DNA from: CAZHCA01 sp964530825
Lineage (GTDB): Bacteria > Bacteroidota > Bacteroidia > Chitinophagales > Saprospiraceae
DNA: 60,670 bases
NCBI GenBank assembly: GCA_964530825.1
Contig: CAZHCA010000027.1
Span: 1-60,670, forward strand
Direction of reading: 5' to 3'
In this document: piece by piece, positions 32,449 to 42,200 of the stretch
How positions within the stretch are numbered: position 1 is the stretch's first letter
How the letters are laid out: every line of letters starts with the position of its first letter
Translations under genes and position numbers: made by a program
The notes under the pieces: generated by a model
Told to the model about the DNA's origin: nothing
Seen by the model: only the letters and a program-made list of their open reading frames with translations
Databases searched by the model: none

Positions 32449-33297
32449 TTAGCGCAGCAGATTTACCTTCCTTGCCTGTAGAATCTCGCGCTGGTCGGAA
32501 CCCTCGCGATGCAAAAAAGCCACCACCGAAAGTTGATCCCACTCCCATTCTTGAGGAAGGTTGTAAAAAAAGCTTTTGTTGGAGCGCGCGCCGATCTGCC
32601 AACTGACATCCAGGTTAGAACCGCTGAAGGCGGTGAGCATATCGCGAAAAACGTGGCGGTGCTCATAATCGAAGTCGCGCCCGGCAGGCGTGAGCTGTAC
32701 GTCCCGGATGCGGTCCTCGACCAGCATGACGCTCAGGCGCAATTGTTCGCCGGGTTGGTTGGCAAATGATTCCGTTTCAATATCAACCCTCAGTTCGCCG
32801 GTTGACTCGTTGAGGATGGGGTTGATCGACAGCTCGAAGGTAGCCGACAACCGTCGGCGCTGCTCGATATATCCAGCCCAGCTGTTCTGGCCCAACTGCA
32901 GGTCGGGCTCCCCCGGAAAAAGCGCTCGGTCTATTACGGCTGAAGGGTATCCGAAAGGTTGACCCAAAAAGTTGAGTAGATTATTGCCTGCCGTAGTGCG
33001 AAAGTCATATTGGTTTTCGGCATAAGGAGTAGCAAAGGTACCGGCATGAATCGAGACAATAATGAGTTGCTCGCCGTATTGGTCTTGCAAAGCTTGCAGG
33101 ATTGTAGCCCCGGCGGGGCAATTGACGCAGCGTACCCCGGCAAATTCTTCGACCAGCACACGGCGGAAGAGGGTGTCTGCGTTGGGGGGTGTGACGGGGC
33201 CCTGAGGATTGATTTCCGGTCCGATTTCCTCGCAAGAAAGCAGGAGAACCACAATGAACAGGCCCCACCAGGCAATATGTAATTTAGAAGCCTTCAT
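32449..33297 (-). CDS. Omp28-related lipoprotein
   Basis: Protein of 282 aa. Signal peptide with lipobox (VVLLLSC, C22), then the Omp28 family signature VLVEEFAGVRCVNCPAGATIL with a thioredoxin-like CxxC at C57/C60. YGEQLIIVSIHAGTFATPY and FGYPSAVIDR complete the thioredoxin-like half; residues 150-282 form a beta-rich C-terminal domain. Omp28 proteins are outer-membrane or surface lipoproteins of Bacteroidota of uncertain role; the CxxC suggests thiol-disulfide or metal chemistry. It is co-transcribed with the upstream DUF6029 gene (10-base gap), and a TlpA thioredoxin is divergent from that pair, so a shared redox role is plausible (inference). Confidence 0.88.
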   Translation of the reverse strand: MKASKLHIAWWGLFIVVLLLSCEEIGPEINPQGPVTPPNADTLFRRVLVEEFAGVRCVNCPAGATILQALQDQYGEQLIIVSIHAGTFATPYAENQYDFRTTAGNNLLNFLGQPFGYPSAVIDRALFPGEPDLQLGQNSWAGYIEQRRRLSATFELSINPILNESTGELRVDIETESFANQPGEQLRLSVMLVEDRIRDVQLTPAGRDFDYEHRHVFRDMLTAFSGSNLDVSWQIGARSNKSFFYNLPQEWEWDQLSVVAFLHREGSDQREILQARKVNLLR

Positions 33298-33307
33298 AGT
33301 TTTATGA

Positions 33308-34984
33308 TCAAAAGGTTGAGTTCACCGATAATTTAAATCCGCTGAAAGCAGGCTCCACCCGGCAAATACCGCCGCTGCAAACAACGCCTTCAACTTGTTT
33401 TACATAACTGACGCCAAAACGATTGCTTCCCTGCATAAAAACGATATCGATACGCGGAAAATGCAGTTGCTCCCGCTCGCCACCCTCGCCGATGGGCGAA
33501 TTTTTACCCGGCGTCACGTTGTACATATCCGATACCGTAAACGTCCAGTGGGGCGCGAGTCCCAGTTCGACAAGTGCAAAGACCCAGTCGCCGTAATCCT
33601 GCCGGGTTTCGGTTTGGGGGTCTTCTCCGGTGTGCATGTATTGGAGCTCGGCCCGCAGAGATTTGCGGCGGTCGATTTTATAGAGGATTTCGGCAAAAGG
33701 TGTTACGGTCTCAACGATGGGTGCTTCGGGTTTGAATTCATAAATGCGCTGGTTGTACTGCTGCATCTGCACGCCGCCGAGCAAGTTCCAGTCTTTGTTG
33801 AGTTGGTGGGTAACCTCCAGGTACAGCTCCCGGTAAAGCAACTCATCATTGAGTTGATTGAGGTACGATCCGTTGAAATTGAAAGACCATTTTCGGTTAG
33901 GCGAGTAGCGGATGTCAAGCTGAGTGCCGTACTCACCCAATTCTTGCGCCGCCGGACTGTAGCGGCTGGGCAGGCGGTAGGTATTGACGCGGGTTAGGGG
34001 CGGCAGAAAATTGATTACGCCGCGGTTTAGTTCCTCCTGGGGGCGAGTACGCAACTGAAAGCGGTCGATTCGTCGCGCCTCGAGAATGACGCCCCAGCCA
34101 TTTTTGGCATAAGAAAGAGTCGTGTAAAGGGCCGATCCATCGGATTGAATAAAGCGTCCGGTGATGCTGGTGGTATCGGTCAATTGGAGTTGGCCGAAGG
34201 GGTCGTTGATGGCTTCTTCAGTTTTGTAGGCGGTTTCCAGGTACCAGCTAAAGGCTCCAGCAGTGAGGGTATTGTAAACCGTGAAGGCGTAAACATTGTA
34301 CTTGGGCACAAAAGCCTCTTCGGCCGGGTAAGTATTGATGGTCGCTACGAGGTTGTCCATGGTAGCATCATCTAGGGTGCGGTTCATAAAGCCAATGCCG
34401 GGAGCCAAGGACCAGTTACTGCCCGTGGGAGCCTGCACAAAGCCATCAAGGCTGAACCCCTTGATGATGGGAGCATAGAGATCGAATTGCTGCTTTTGAC
34501 GACCCGTAAATGCCTTCAGCTGCCAATTGGGTGAAAAATCATAGGTGAGGCGCAAACCAAACAGGGCGTTATCGATCAATAGCGGCCGCTCTTCGTAAGC
34601 CCGGAAGATCAGGCCCGAACCGATCTGGTCGTATAAATAACCGACCGAGATCCCAAGCTTGTCGAGCTGTTTGCGAATGAACCACCGGCCTATGCCTTGG
34701 TCCGAGTAAGAATCGTTAGGATTGAGGAGGTTGGAATTATTGAAGAGGTCGAAACGCAATCCGAAATCGAAACCCCAGTTGGAATAGGTGAGATTGAACC
34801 AGGCATCGGCTCCAAAAAGCTGGCGATCGTACTGTGGAATATCGGCAGCACCGATTAAGGAGTCCCGAATGAAGAAGTTGCCGTTCGCCTCGAGGTTGCC
34901 CGATATGACACCGCCATCCTGGGCGTGCCCCTGAATCATGATGAGGCAGAGGATCAGCAAAAAGGCAAGGCGGTGCAGCCGCAT
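33308..34984 (-). CDS. DUF6029 outer-membrane beta-barrel protein
   Basis: Protein of 558 aa with a signal peptide (LAFLLILCLIMIQGHAQ, cleavage after about residue 21). The mature part begins VISGNLEANGNFFIRDS and repeats alternating polar/aromatic strands (WFNLTYSNWGFDFGLRFDLF, RLTYDFSPNWQLKAF, WSFNFNGSYLNQL), ending in a phenylalanine-terminated strand (GFKLSVNSTF), as expected for an outer-membrane barrel. The order of motifs fits the DUF6029 family, which in Bacteroidota sits next to Omp28 and TlpA genes. Its function is unknown; a channel or anchoring partner for the Omp28 lipoprotein is inference. It is the first gene of the leftward pair. Confidence 0.85.
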   Translation of the reverse strand: MRLHRLAFLLILCLIMIQGHAQDGGVISGNLEANGNFFIRDSLIGAADIPQYDRQLFGADAWFNLTYSNWGFDFGLRFDLFNNSNLLNPNDSYSDQGIGRWFIRKQLDKLGISVGYLYDQIGSGLIFRAYEERPLLIDNALFGLRLTYDFSPNWQLKAFTGRQKQQFDLYAPIIKGFSLDGFVQAPTGSNWSLAPGIGFMNRTLDDATMDNLVATINTYPAEEAFVPKYNVYAFTVYNTLTAGAFSWYLETAYKTEEAINDPFGQLQLTDTTSITGRFIQSDGSALYTTLSYAKNGWGVILEARRIDRFQLRTRPQEELNRGVINFLPPLTRVNTYRLPSRYSPAAQELGEYGTQLDIRYSPNRKWSFNFNGSYLNQLNDELLYRELYLEVTHQLNKDWNLLGGVQMQQYNQRIYEFKPEAPIVETVTPFAEILYKIDRRKSLRAELQYMHTGEDPQTETRQDYGDWVFALVELGLAPHWTFTVSDMYNVTPGKNSPIGEGGEREQLHFPRIDIVFMQGSNRFGVSYVKQVEGVVCSGGICRVEPAFSGFKLSVNSTF

Positions 34985-35190
34985 GATCGTTGGCTTTAAT
35001 GGTTCGTTAAAAATCTTGTAAGCCTGTTAGGCAATACGGAAAAGCATTTACTTTGTTGCTACCTGAAGCAGGCCCATAATACAGGATTGTTGGCCCTTGG
35101 CTAGGTTAATTGCTGGTATTTTAGCCGTCCCATGGCCTGGAAAGTGTAAGATGCTATTGAAGTACGCCTTTTTTTACCAAAAAATTCAAT

Positions 35191-35685
35191 ATGAAGCGTT
35201 TCTCAGTACTAATCGCCTTATTGCTGCTTGTGGGGATGACCACCACGCACGCCCAGAAAACAGTTCCTTCGGTATCGGTAAAAACACTGGAAGGAGAATC
35301 TGTAGAACTTATGGATTATGTTCGACAACAGCCTCTCACGATTGTGAGCTTTTGGGCCACCTGGTGCTCGCCTTGTAAAAAGGAACTGGATACTTATGCC
35401 GATCTGTACGACGACTGGAAAGAAATTTTCGGGGTGGAAATTCTCGCTATTACGATCGATAATCAGCGGGCTTTCCCTAAAGTCGCCCCGATGGTTAGTG
35501 CCAAACAATGGCCCTTCGTCGTCCTGAGCGACGTGAATCAGCAACTGAAGAATGCGCTCAACTTTCAGACTATTCCACAGACTTTCCTCATAAATCAAAA
35601 GGGAGAGGTCTTATACGAACATTCCGGCTACATTCCGGGGGCCGAGCTGGAGTTGGAAGAAAAGATGGAGCAAGCTGGTCGATGA
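35191..35685 (+). CDS. TlpA-family thiol-disulfide oxidoreductase
   Basis: Protein of 164 aa with a signal peptide (VLIALLLLVGMTTTHAQ, cleavage after residue 21/22). The thioredoxin-like domain carries VSFWATWCSPCKKEL with C59/C62 and the cis-Pro loop QTIPQTFLINQKGEVLY. It should keep periplasmic or surface cysteines reduced. It is divergent from the DUF6029-Omp28 pair across 206 bases, a layout that suggests joint use. Its stop codon abuts the stop codon of the convergent membrane gene with no gap. Confidence 0.93.
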   Translation: MKRFSVLIALLLLVGMTTTHAQKTVPSVSVKTLEGESVELMDYVRQQPLTIVSFWATWCSPCKKELDTYADLYDDWKEIFGVEILAITIDNQRAFPKVAPMVSAKQWPFVVLSDVNQQLKNALNFQTIPQTFLINQKGEVLYEHSGYIPGAELELEEKMEQAGR

Positions 35686-36117
35686 TCACTGATCTAGCAA
35701 ATGGGGCGAATTGTCGGCAGAGTCCTCTTCTTCCCAAAACGGGACCTGCCAGAATAAGGCAATCCCGGTGATGGAAAAGGCATACACGAAAAGGGTGGCA
35801 GCGAGTTTAAATATGAGGTCGCGGTAGGAGCCGTCGAATATAAAGCCGGTCCAAACCAACGTCATGAATCCAAGGAGTAGCGTCGCAGCCCACCGGGCCC
35901 AAGGTTGGCGGAGCAGCCAGCCGAGGCCGACGGCCATAAAGGTGATCCCGCCCGCCAAAAGCAATAAATGCTGCCTATTCCAGGGAGGATAATAGCCGGC
36001 CGCAAAACCAGCAGCTTCCGCGATAGTTTCGTAGAGGAGGGCCAGGAGGGTCAGGCCGAAGGTGATCAGGCAAATCCCAAGGAGTATCCGCAAAGAAAAG
36101 GTTGAGTGACTGATCAT
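35686..36117 (-). CDS. four-helix membrane protein of unknown function
   Basis: Protein of 143 aa with four predicted transmembrane helices (ILLGICLITFGLTLLALL; LLLLAGGITFMAVGLGWLL; WAATLLLGFMTLVWTGFIF; AATLFVYAFSITGIALFW) and an acidic tail. I do not recognise a family; it resembles generic small integral membrane proteins of Bacteroidota. It is separated from the upstream deacetylase by a terminator, so it has its own promoter, and it converges directly on tlpA. No function is proposed. Confidence 0.7.
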   Translation of the reverse strand: MISHSTFSLRILLGICLITFGLTLLALLYETIAEAAGFAAGYYPPWNRQHLLLLAGGITFMAVGLGWLLRQPWARWAATLLLGFMTLVWTGFIFDGSYRDLIFKLAATLFVYAFSITGIALFWQVPFWEEEDSADNSPHLLDQ

Positions 36118-36126
36118 ATCCCAAGA

Positions 36127-36163
36127 TAAAAAAAGCAGCCGCGTTAGGAAACATAGCGGCTGC
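36127..36163 (-). terminator. terminator of the deacetylase gene
   Basis: Read leftward, GCAGCCGC (36156-36163 on the complement) pairs with GCGGCTGC (36135-36142) and is followed by a run of seven T (A run at 36128-36134 on the plus strand). It ends the leftward transcript from 36857. Confidence 0.88.
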
Positions 36164-36206
36164 GATCAAGTCAAGCATATTGCAAGAAATTTTTAAAGCA
36201 TTCTGG

Positions 36207-36857
36207 TTAAGCCGATTTCCGGTTCTCTTGTTCCATCAGCCCTCGTTCGCTGAGAGTACGGAATTTGAAACCAGCTGCTGCAAAGTGCTCCAAAACTCTA
36301 GGCAATGTATATTGCAGACGGGGCATGGCTTTGGTGCTGTCATGAAAAACGACGATAGACCCAGCGCCTGCGTGATTGAGTACATTAGCAAGACATTGTT
36401 CGGGCGTTAGTTGCTGGTCGAAATCCCCACTCAATACATCCCACATGACAATGCGGTAGTTGCGCGAAAGAAATTGCGCCTGTTTGGGTTTCAACCGTCC
36501 GTAAGGTGGGCGGAAGAGCACCGAATTCACCTGGGTGGCGCAGTGGCGTACGTTGTGGAAATAAGCTAGGTTGTCCGAGGCCCATCCATTCAGGTGGTGA
36601 TAGGTATGATTGCCTAAGGCGTGACCCTGGCGGACAACCTCCTGAAAAACATCCGGATGCTTCTCGATATTGTCGCCCACACAAAAGAAGGTGGCCTTAG
36701 CTCGGTATTCGGCCAATTGGTCCAGCACCCAAGGCGTCACTTCCGGGATGGGTCCATCGTCAAAAGTGAGGTATAATTCTTTTTCGGTACTAGGGATTTT
36801 CCAGGTAAAATGGGGAAAAAGCTCCTGAATAAATCGTGGAGTCTTAACTAGGTACAT
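36207..36857 (-). CDS. polysaccharide deacetylase (NodB homology domain)
   Basis: Protein of 216 aa, essentially one NodB domain. Motif 1 is LYLTFDDGP with D33/D34, motif 2 is GNHTYHH with H84 and H88, motif 3 is FRPPYG (about 116-120), and later WDVLSGDFD and SIVVFHDS supply motifs 4 and 5. The metal site is complete, so deacetylation of N-acetylated glycans, such as peptidoglycan or an exopolysaccharide, is likely. There is no signal peptide, which is common for the short Bacteroidota form and leaves the location open. It stands alone, ended by a good terminator. Confidence 0.92.
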   Translation of the reverse strand: MYLVKTPRFIQELFPHFTWKIPSTEKELYLTFDDGPIPEVTPWVLDQLAEYRAKATFFCVGDNIEKHPDVFQEVVRQGHALGNHTYHHLNGWASDNLAYFHNVRHCATQVNSVLFRPPYGRLKPKQAQFLSRNYRIVMWDVLSGDFDQQLTPEQCLANVLNHAGAGSIVVFHDSTKAMPRLQYTLPRVLEHFAAAGFKFRTLSERGLMEQENRKSA

Positions 36858-37130
36858 GGCAGTTTGGATTTAATGTTCATGGTTTATAGTATGAATTTGA
36901 GGTGCAGCCTGTAAGGCCTGTACAACTTTTAGGTTTTATTAGGCAGGGACGAACAAGGGAAATACTCAACTACCGTAAAACTATTTTAAAAACGGGCGAA
37001 AGGCTTGATTTGCTGCCTTTTGTACTCCATTTTTTTGAAAAATTACCGGGATCGCAGGGATTTTTTCTTTTTTATACGCAAACTTGCGGACACGATTTTT
37101 GCACGGAAAAAAAATGTTGGCAAAAGAACC

Positions 37131-38675
37131 ATGGAAAAAGTACGCGTACGATTTGCTCCCAGTCCTACCGGCGCCCTCCACATTGGCGGAGTGCGCACGG
37201 CATTATATAATTATCTATTTGCTCGAAAACACCAGGGTACTTTTCTGCTGCGCATCGAAGATACCGACCAGACGCGCTACGTGCCCGGCGCTGAGGCCTA
37301 CATTATCGAGGCCTTAAATTGGTGTGGCCTGCAGCCCGACGAAGGGCCCGGTTTCGGTGGTGAACTAGGCCCTTACCGGCAGTCGGAACGCAAAGACTTT
37401 TACCAACAGTACGCACAAAAGTTGTTGGAAAGCGGCCACGCCTACTATGCCTTCGATACGCCCGAAGAATTGGAGGCGCGACGCGAAGCCGACGAAGCGG
37501 CCGGCTTGCCGGCCTTTAAGTACGACAGCAAAGTGCGTATGGAAATGCAAAACAGCCTTCGTCTTTCCGAAGAGGAGACCAGAAAAAAGATAGAGGATGG
37601 TATACCGTATACCATCCGATTGAAGGTGCCCCAGGGCGAAGCCGTACGCATCGATGATTTGGTGCGCGGACCGGTGGTTTTTCAAACCGATGAACTCGAC
37701 GATAAAATTATCCTGAAGGCCGATGGTATGCCAACTTACCACCTGGCAAATATCGTAGATGACCACCTGATGCAGATCACCCACGTGATTCGCGGAGAGG
37801 AGTGGTTGCCAAGCACTGCCCACCACGTATTGCTCTATCGCTTCTTGGGGTGGGAAGATACCATGCCGGCTTTTGCTCACCTGCCCCTCATTATGAAGCC
37901 CGGTGGTAAAGGTAAACTCAGCAAGCGCGATGGGGCAAAGCTCGGCATCCCGGTTTTTCCGCTCGATTGGAAAGACCCGGATGCAGACGAACACTTCGCC
38001 GGATTCCGCGAATTTGGTTTCGATCCTGGGGCGGTTCTCAACTTCCTGGCCTTTCTAGGGTGGAACCCCGGCACGGAGCAGGAACTTTTCAGCCTAAGCG
38101 AACTGGTAGATGCTTTCTCCATCGACAAAATCGGCAAAGCGGGCGCGCGTTTTGATTTTGATAAAGCGAAGTGGTTCAATCAACAGCACCTTATCCATAA
38201 GCCGAATGTAGAAATGGCCCGTACCATCCGGCCATTGATTGAGGCCCACGGGCATCGGCCCACTGATGCTTTTCTGGAAAGTTTCGTGGCTTTGATGAAG
38301 GAGCGCGTCACCTTTATCCCCGAATTTTGGGAAAATGGGTATTATTTCTTTGAGTCGGTTCGGGAATACGACGCCAAGACCGTGCGTAAAAAATGGAAGT
38401 CTGAGCGGCTGGCCGATTTCGAAGCCCTAGCCGACCAGTTTCTGGCCATCCAGGATTACACCGCGCCTAACGTGAAGGCAGTAGTCGAAGCTTTTATAGA
38501 GGAAAAAGGTTGGAAATTTGGTGATGTTCTTCCGATCTTACGTGTTGCGGTATCCGGTACGACCAAAGGACCGGCGCTTTTCGAAATGATGGAGCTATTG
38601 GGCCGGAAGGAAGTAGACAGCCGCCTGCGCAGTGCCTATGCAGCTTTCGGGCAGATGGCGGCTTCCCAGTCCTGA
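37131..38675 (+). CDS. gltX: glutamate--tRNA ligase
   Basis: Class I glutamyl-tRNA synthetase, 514 aa. VRFAPSPTGALHIGGVRTALYN carries the HIGH-type motif (H17-G20), and GKLSKRDGAKLG near residue 262 is the KMSKS equivalent. RIEDTDQTRYVPGAEAYI and HVIRGEEWLPSTAHH fix the catalytic domain, and the C-terminal helical domain binds the anticodon. The ATG at 37131 aligns with the family start; a longer in-frame reading adds 42 unrelated residues and is rejected. Whether it is discriminating (GlnRS present) cannot be told from the window. Confidence 0.97.
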   Translation: MEKVRVRFAPSPTGALHIGGVRTALYNYLFARKHQGTFLLRIEDTDQTRYVPGAEAYIIEALNWCGLQPDEGPGFGGELGPYRQSERKDFYQQYAQKLLESGHAYYAFDTPEELEARREADEAAGLPAFKYDSKVRMEMQNSLRLSEEETRKKIEDGIPYTIRLKVPQGEAVRIDDLVRGPVVFQTDELDDKIILKADGMPTYHLANIVDDHLMQITHVIRGEEWLPSTAHHVLLYRFLGWEDTMPAFAHLPLIMKPGGKGKLSKRDGAKLGIPVFPLDWKDPDADEHFAGFREFGFDPGAVLNFLAFLGWNPGTEQELFSLSELVDAFSIDKIGKAGARFDFDKAKWFNQQHLIHKPNVEMARTIRPLIEAHGHRPTDAFLESFVALMKERVTFIPEFWENGYYFFESVREYDAKTVRKKWKSERLADFEALADQFLAIQDYTAPNVKAVVEAFIEEKGWKFGDVLPILRVAVSGTTKGPALFEMMELLGRKEVDSRLRSAYAAFGQMAASQS

Positions 38676-38740
38676 AGGGCCATTCTCAAAACACTTGCCG
38701 GAGCACTCAACGTATCGTCTCCTGCTGGCAAAGTTTAAGT

Positions 38741-38938
38741 ATGGAAAAGGATAAAAAGAAAAAAGACAAAGAGCAACCCAGCACCCACAAGGATCTGGAG
38801 GGGTTTGAAATCAAGATCAACGAATTCGGTGAAGTGACATCCAGTTTGCCGGTCGATGCAATTAATGCTTTCCTCAATGAAAATGTGGAAGACAAAAAGC
38901 TGAGTTCGCGCATTGAATCCAAGGACGAAGAAGAATAA
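38741..38938 (+). CDS. conserved small acidic protein downstream of gltX
   Basis: Protein of 65 aa with a lysine-rich start (MEKDKKKKDKEQ), a core DLEGFEIKINEFGEVTSSLP, and VDAINAFLNENVEDKKL before an acidic tail. I recall similar short proteins annotated as hypothetical in many Bacteroidota; the 'FDIKIN.FGE' core and 'I..FLN.NV.DKKL' are the conserved parts. It lies 65 bases after gltX and is probably co-transcribed. No function is known. Confidence 0.75.
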   Translation: MEKDKKKKDKEQPSTHKDLEGFEIKINEFGEVTSSLPVDAINAFLNENVEDKKLSSRIESKDEEE

Positions 38939-39250
38939 TTTACGTTCCTTCCATCCTTACATTGACGCCGGAGACCCATTTTTTCGGCTGGGGAACCCTA
39001 AATTTTTGCTGCATTTTCCCTAATTTGCATTGCAAAAGGCACCTGTTATTGTTGCCTCCCAAAAACGATTAAACTATCTATCCCATGAACCGACGTAAGT
39101 TATCCACTACTTGCATTGTATCCTATCGTACCTCTCCGTCCCGTATTTTTACTTCTGTAATGTACTGCCCTCTTCGATCTTGACGAAGATTATTTGATGT
39201 CTGACAAATAAGTGAGAAAACTAGCTTCCCAATGTAAATCCGAGTTAAGT
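38939..39250 (+). other. leader region of the adhesin operon
   Basis: The 312-base gap before the adhesin start holds no supported gene. A 32-codon frame from ATG 39085 (MNRRKLSTTCIVSYRTSPS...) stops before the adhesin and could be a leader peptide or chance. A near match to the -7 element (CTAATTTG) lies close to 39020, without a good TTG partner, so the operon promoter is not fixed. Confidence 0.4.
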
Positions 39251-42200
39251 ATGAAAAAAACGCTACTCCATAGCAACCTCATTCACCTGCTATTACTGGC
39301 CGGAGGTATGGCTCTGGTCCAGGCATTGGCCTGGCAGGAAAAACCGGTTGCGCCTGTTTCCGTTCACGAACTGCATGTGCCCGCAGCCAACGCCGCACAA
39401 ACATTAAGCTTTCCCGACCTGGATACTACGTTCAGTTGCCTGGATGCTCCCGGCAAATTTGAAGCATGGTTTACCTCGGTGACTTTCCAGGTGTCGACTT
39501 TTGCGGCAAGCCGGTGCGATTCGTTCCGGATCGATCCCGACTACAGCATGAATCCGCCGGTTTTGGCAATAGGATGCGGCGAGCAGGACAATTTTTACAC
39601 CTTCGCCATATCTGATACTTGTGGGACCGACACAACGCTGGTCTTTAACTTTCGAGTTATCAACGACCAACTGCCGGTAATCAACGGCGTACCGGCCAAC
39701 GATATCATCGTGGCTTGTGCAGCCGATTTGCCTTTGGTTCCGGTAGTTTCGGCCACTGCGCCCTGTTCGGACCTGGATACCCTGATCTTTGAGGAGCGTA
39801 TCCTATCGGCCAGCTGCTCCAACGGTACACTTATCCGCCGCAGTTGGATAGCCCGCGATACTTGCCTGAAATCGGTTACTCGGTCTTACGAAATCCTGAT
39901 CCGTCCGGATACCCTTTCACCCCAACTCATCGGAGTGCCCGATGATACGCTCGTATTATGCCAGGAGGAAGTTCCCGCTCCCGCGACCGTGACGGCAGTG
40001 GACGAGTGTTCCGGTACGTTGGATTCGGTGTCCTTTCGTCAACAAGAGATCGGCGGGCAGTGCCCCGACCAGCGCACCATTTTGCGGATCTGGGAGGCCG
40101 CAGATACCTGTAATAATATCGCGCGCGATACCCAGTTGATTACTGTACGGGATACCTTGTTCCCCACCTTTACCGTTCCGGCAAATATTACCATTTCCTG
40201 CGAGCAAGATCCCGACTCGCTCCAACTGACGGGTGAGGTCCTCGATGCTAAAGACAATTGCGGAGAGGTAGCCAGTATCGATTACACCGACCGCGCCGAT
40301 ACGGTATGCTTAGGCAGTTACCAAATCGTTCGTACCTGGGCCGTTACCGACAGTTGCAACAATACAACCTTCGGTGACCAAATCATAACGGTAACCGATA
40401 GCCAGGCGCCCACCTTTAATCTTCCACCCGATACGACTCTGGATTGCGGCTTGGTCAGTTTCGGCCCGGAAGTGGCTGGGTTTCCCACCAATTTGATGGA
40501 TAATTGTGGGGTGGACTCTTTGCGGTTTGAAGATAAAGTCAATTCCCCGACCGATACCTGCCAGAATCGTTATACTATTGAGCGCTCTTGGTTTTTAGTC
40601 GACCAGTGCGGTAACTCCACGGGGGGGGTCCAGGTCATTTCGGTTATTGACACCTTAGCTCCGGTTTTCAATTTACAACCCCGGGATACTACTTTGTTTT
40701 GCACCCAAACGACCCTGGTCGATGCTGCTTTCGAGCGCTGGATCAATAATTATGGTGGTGCTCGCGCCACTGACAATGGCTGTACGCCAGCCGACCAACT
40801 CATCTGGGAAGCCCTGGATGCTGAAACCGGCCAACCGGCCACGCTATCCAGCTTAGTCTGCGCGGATTCTGTTTCCGTATTGCGCGAGGCGGATGTCTTA
40901 TTTGTGGCGCGCGATGGCTGCGGCAACCGCGATACGGCGCGGGCTCGCTTCCAGTTGATCGACGACGTTCCGCCGGTGTTGAGTAATTGTCCGCAAGATG
41001 TAGTGCTGCCCACCGATTCGGGTATTTGTGCGGCTGCTTACACCCTGTTGCCTCCCTTAATCGACGAAGATTGTGGCCTTGATACGGTTCGACTGGTAGC
41101 AGCAGCTACCGATACTTTGCAACCATCCGGAGGTGGTGACCCGACCGTCCTCCCGGTAGCTGAAGTACGCGTACAGTTGCCTTTACCTGGTCCTTTGCCG
41201 GTCAACGCCGACGGCCCGGGGATTCTCGCTATCGGCCTTCGCAATGCCGATGGGGAAGATTTGCGGGAGCACCTCATCGTAGAAGGCGAGGATGGTTCGG
41301 TATTGGGTATTACCGCTCCGACAGATGTACAATGTGGCGACAGCGATACCACGCTGACCCTTTCCATCGACCAACTTAATGGTTGGGCGCAAGATGGTGT
41401 AATTGAACTGGTGTTAAAACCTAATTTGCCGCTCAACCCGGAATTCGCAATTAATGCCATCTGTAATGGGGTGAGTACGGTGGAAACCCGTCTTTCCTTT
41501 GCCCGCAAAAACCTGAACCCCCTGACCTACCAATACCAATTAAATGACGACTCTATTGTGGATGTGCCGGCCGTAGAGCCCGTTGACCTGTTGGTGCCCC
41601 TGGGAGAAAACCGGATTACTATTTACGTAACCGATTGCGGCGGAAATGTTGATAGCTGCATGCACACTGTTACAGTGGAGGATCGCGAACAGCCCGTCAT
41701 TGAGTGTCCGGCAAATGTCGTCGTTGCGCTCGATAGCGGCCAGTGTTCAAGGGTGCTGACCCTCCCGTTGCCAACGGGTGCTACAGACAACTGCTCCATC
41801 GGTGAAGTTTATGATGTTACCCTCCCGGTCGACACTGGTCAGGCCTACTGGCAATTTAATTACAATCCAAATTTACTGGATTATGTCGCACAGCCTAAGT
41901 TGGTCACTTTCAGCAACACTGCTGCTAATGCCGTAGGAGAGGTAACCCTACAGCTTGACTTTCGGGGGAATTTTGATGATGCTAATGCCTATTTCCGCAT
42001 TGTTTCCGAAGACGGCAGCGCCATCGATAGCACCGCAGTAGGTGATGCGGCCTGCGATCGTGCAGGTACAAAGTTGATTACCATCCCTGATTCTACTTTC
42101 AACCGGTGGGCGGCTGATGGCAGCGTGCAATTTGAACTAGCGCCCAGGTTTATTATGGTACCACCCGGCGTGGCCGGCGATGGGGTAAACCCTTGCGATA

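Noticed and set aside
39085..39183. 32-codon frame upstream of the adhesin as a gene
   Set aside because: No hydrophobic, conserved or family feature and no clear ribosome site; kept only as a remark on the leader region.
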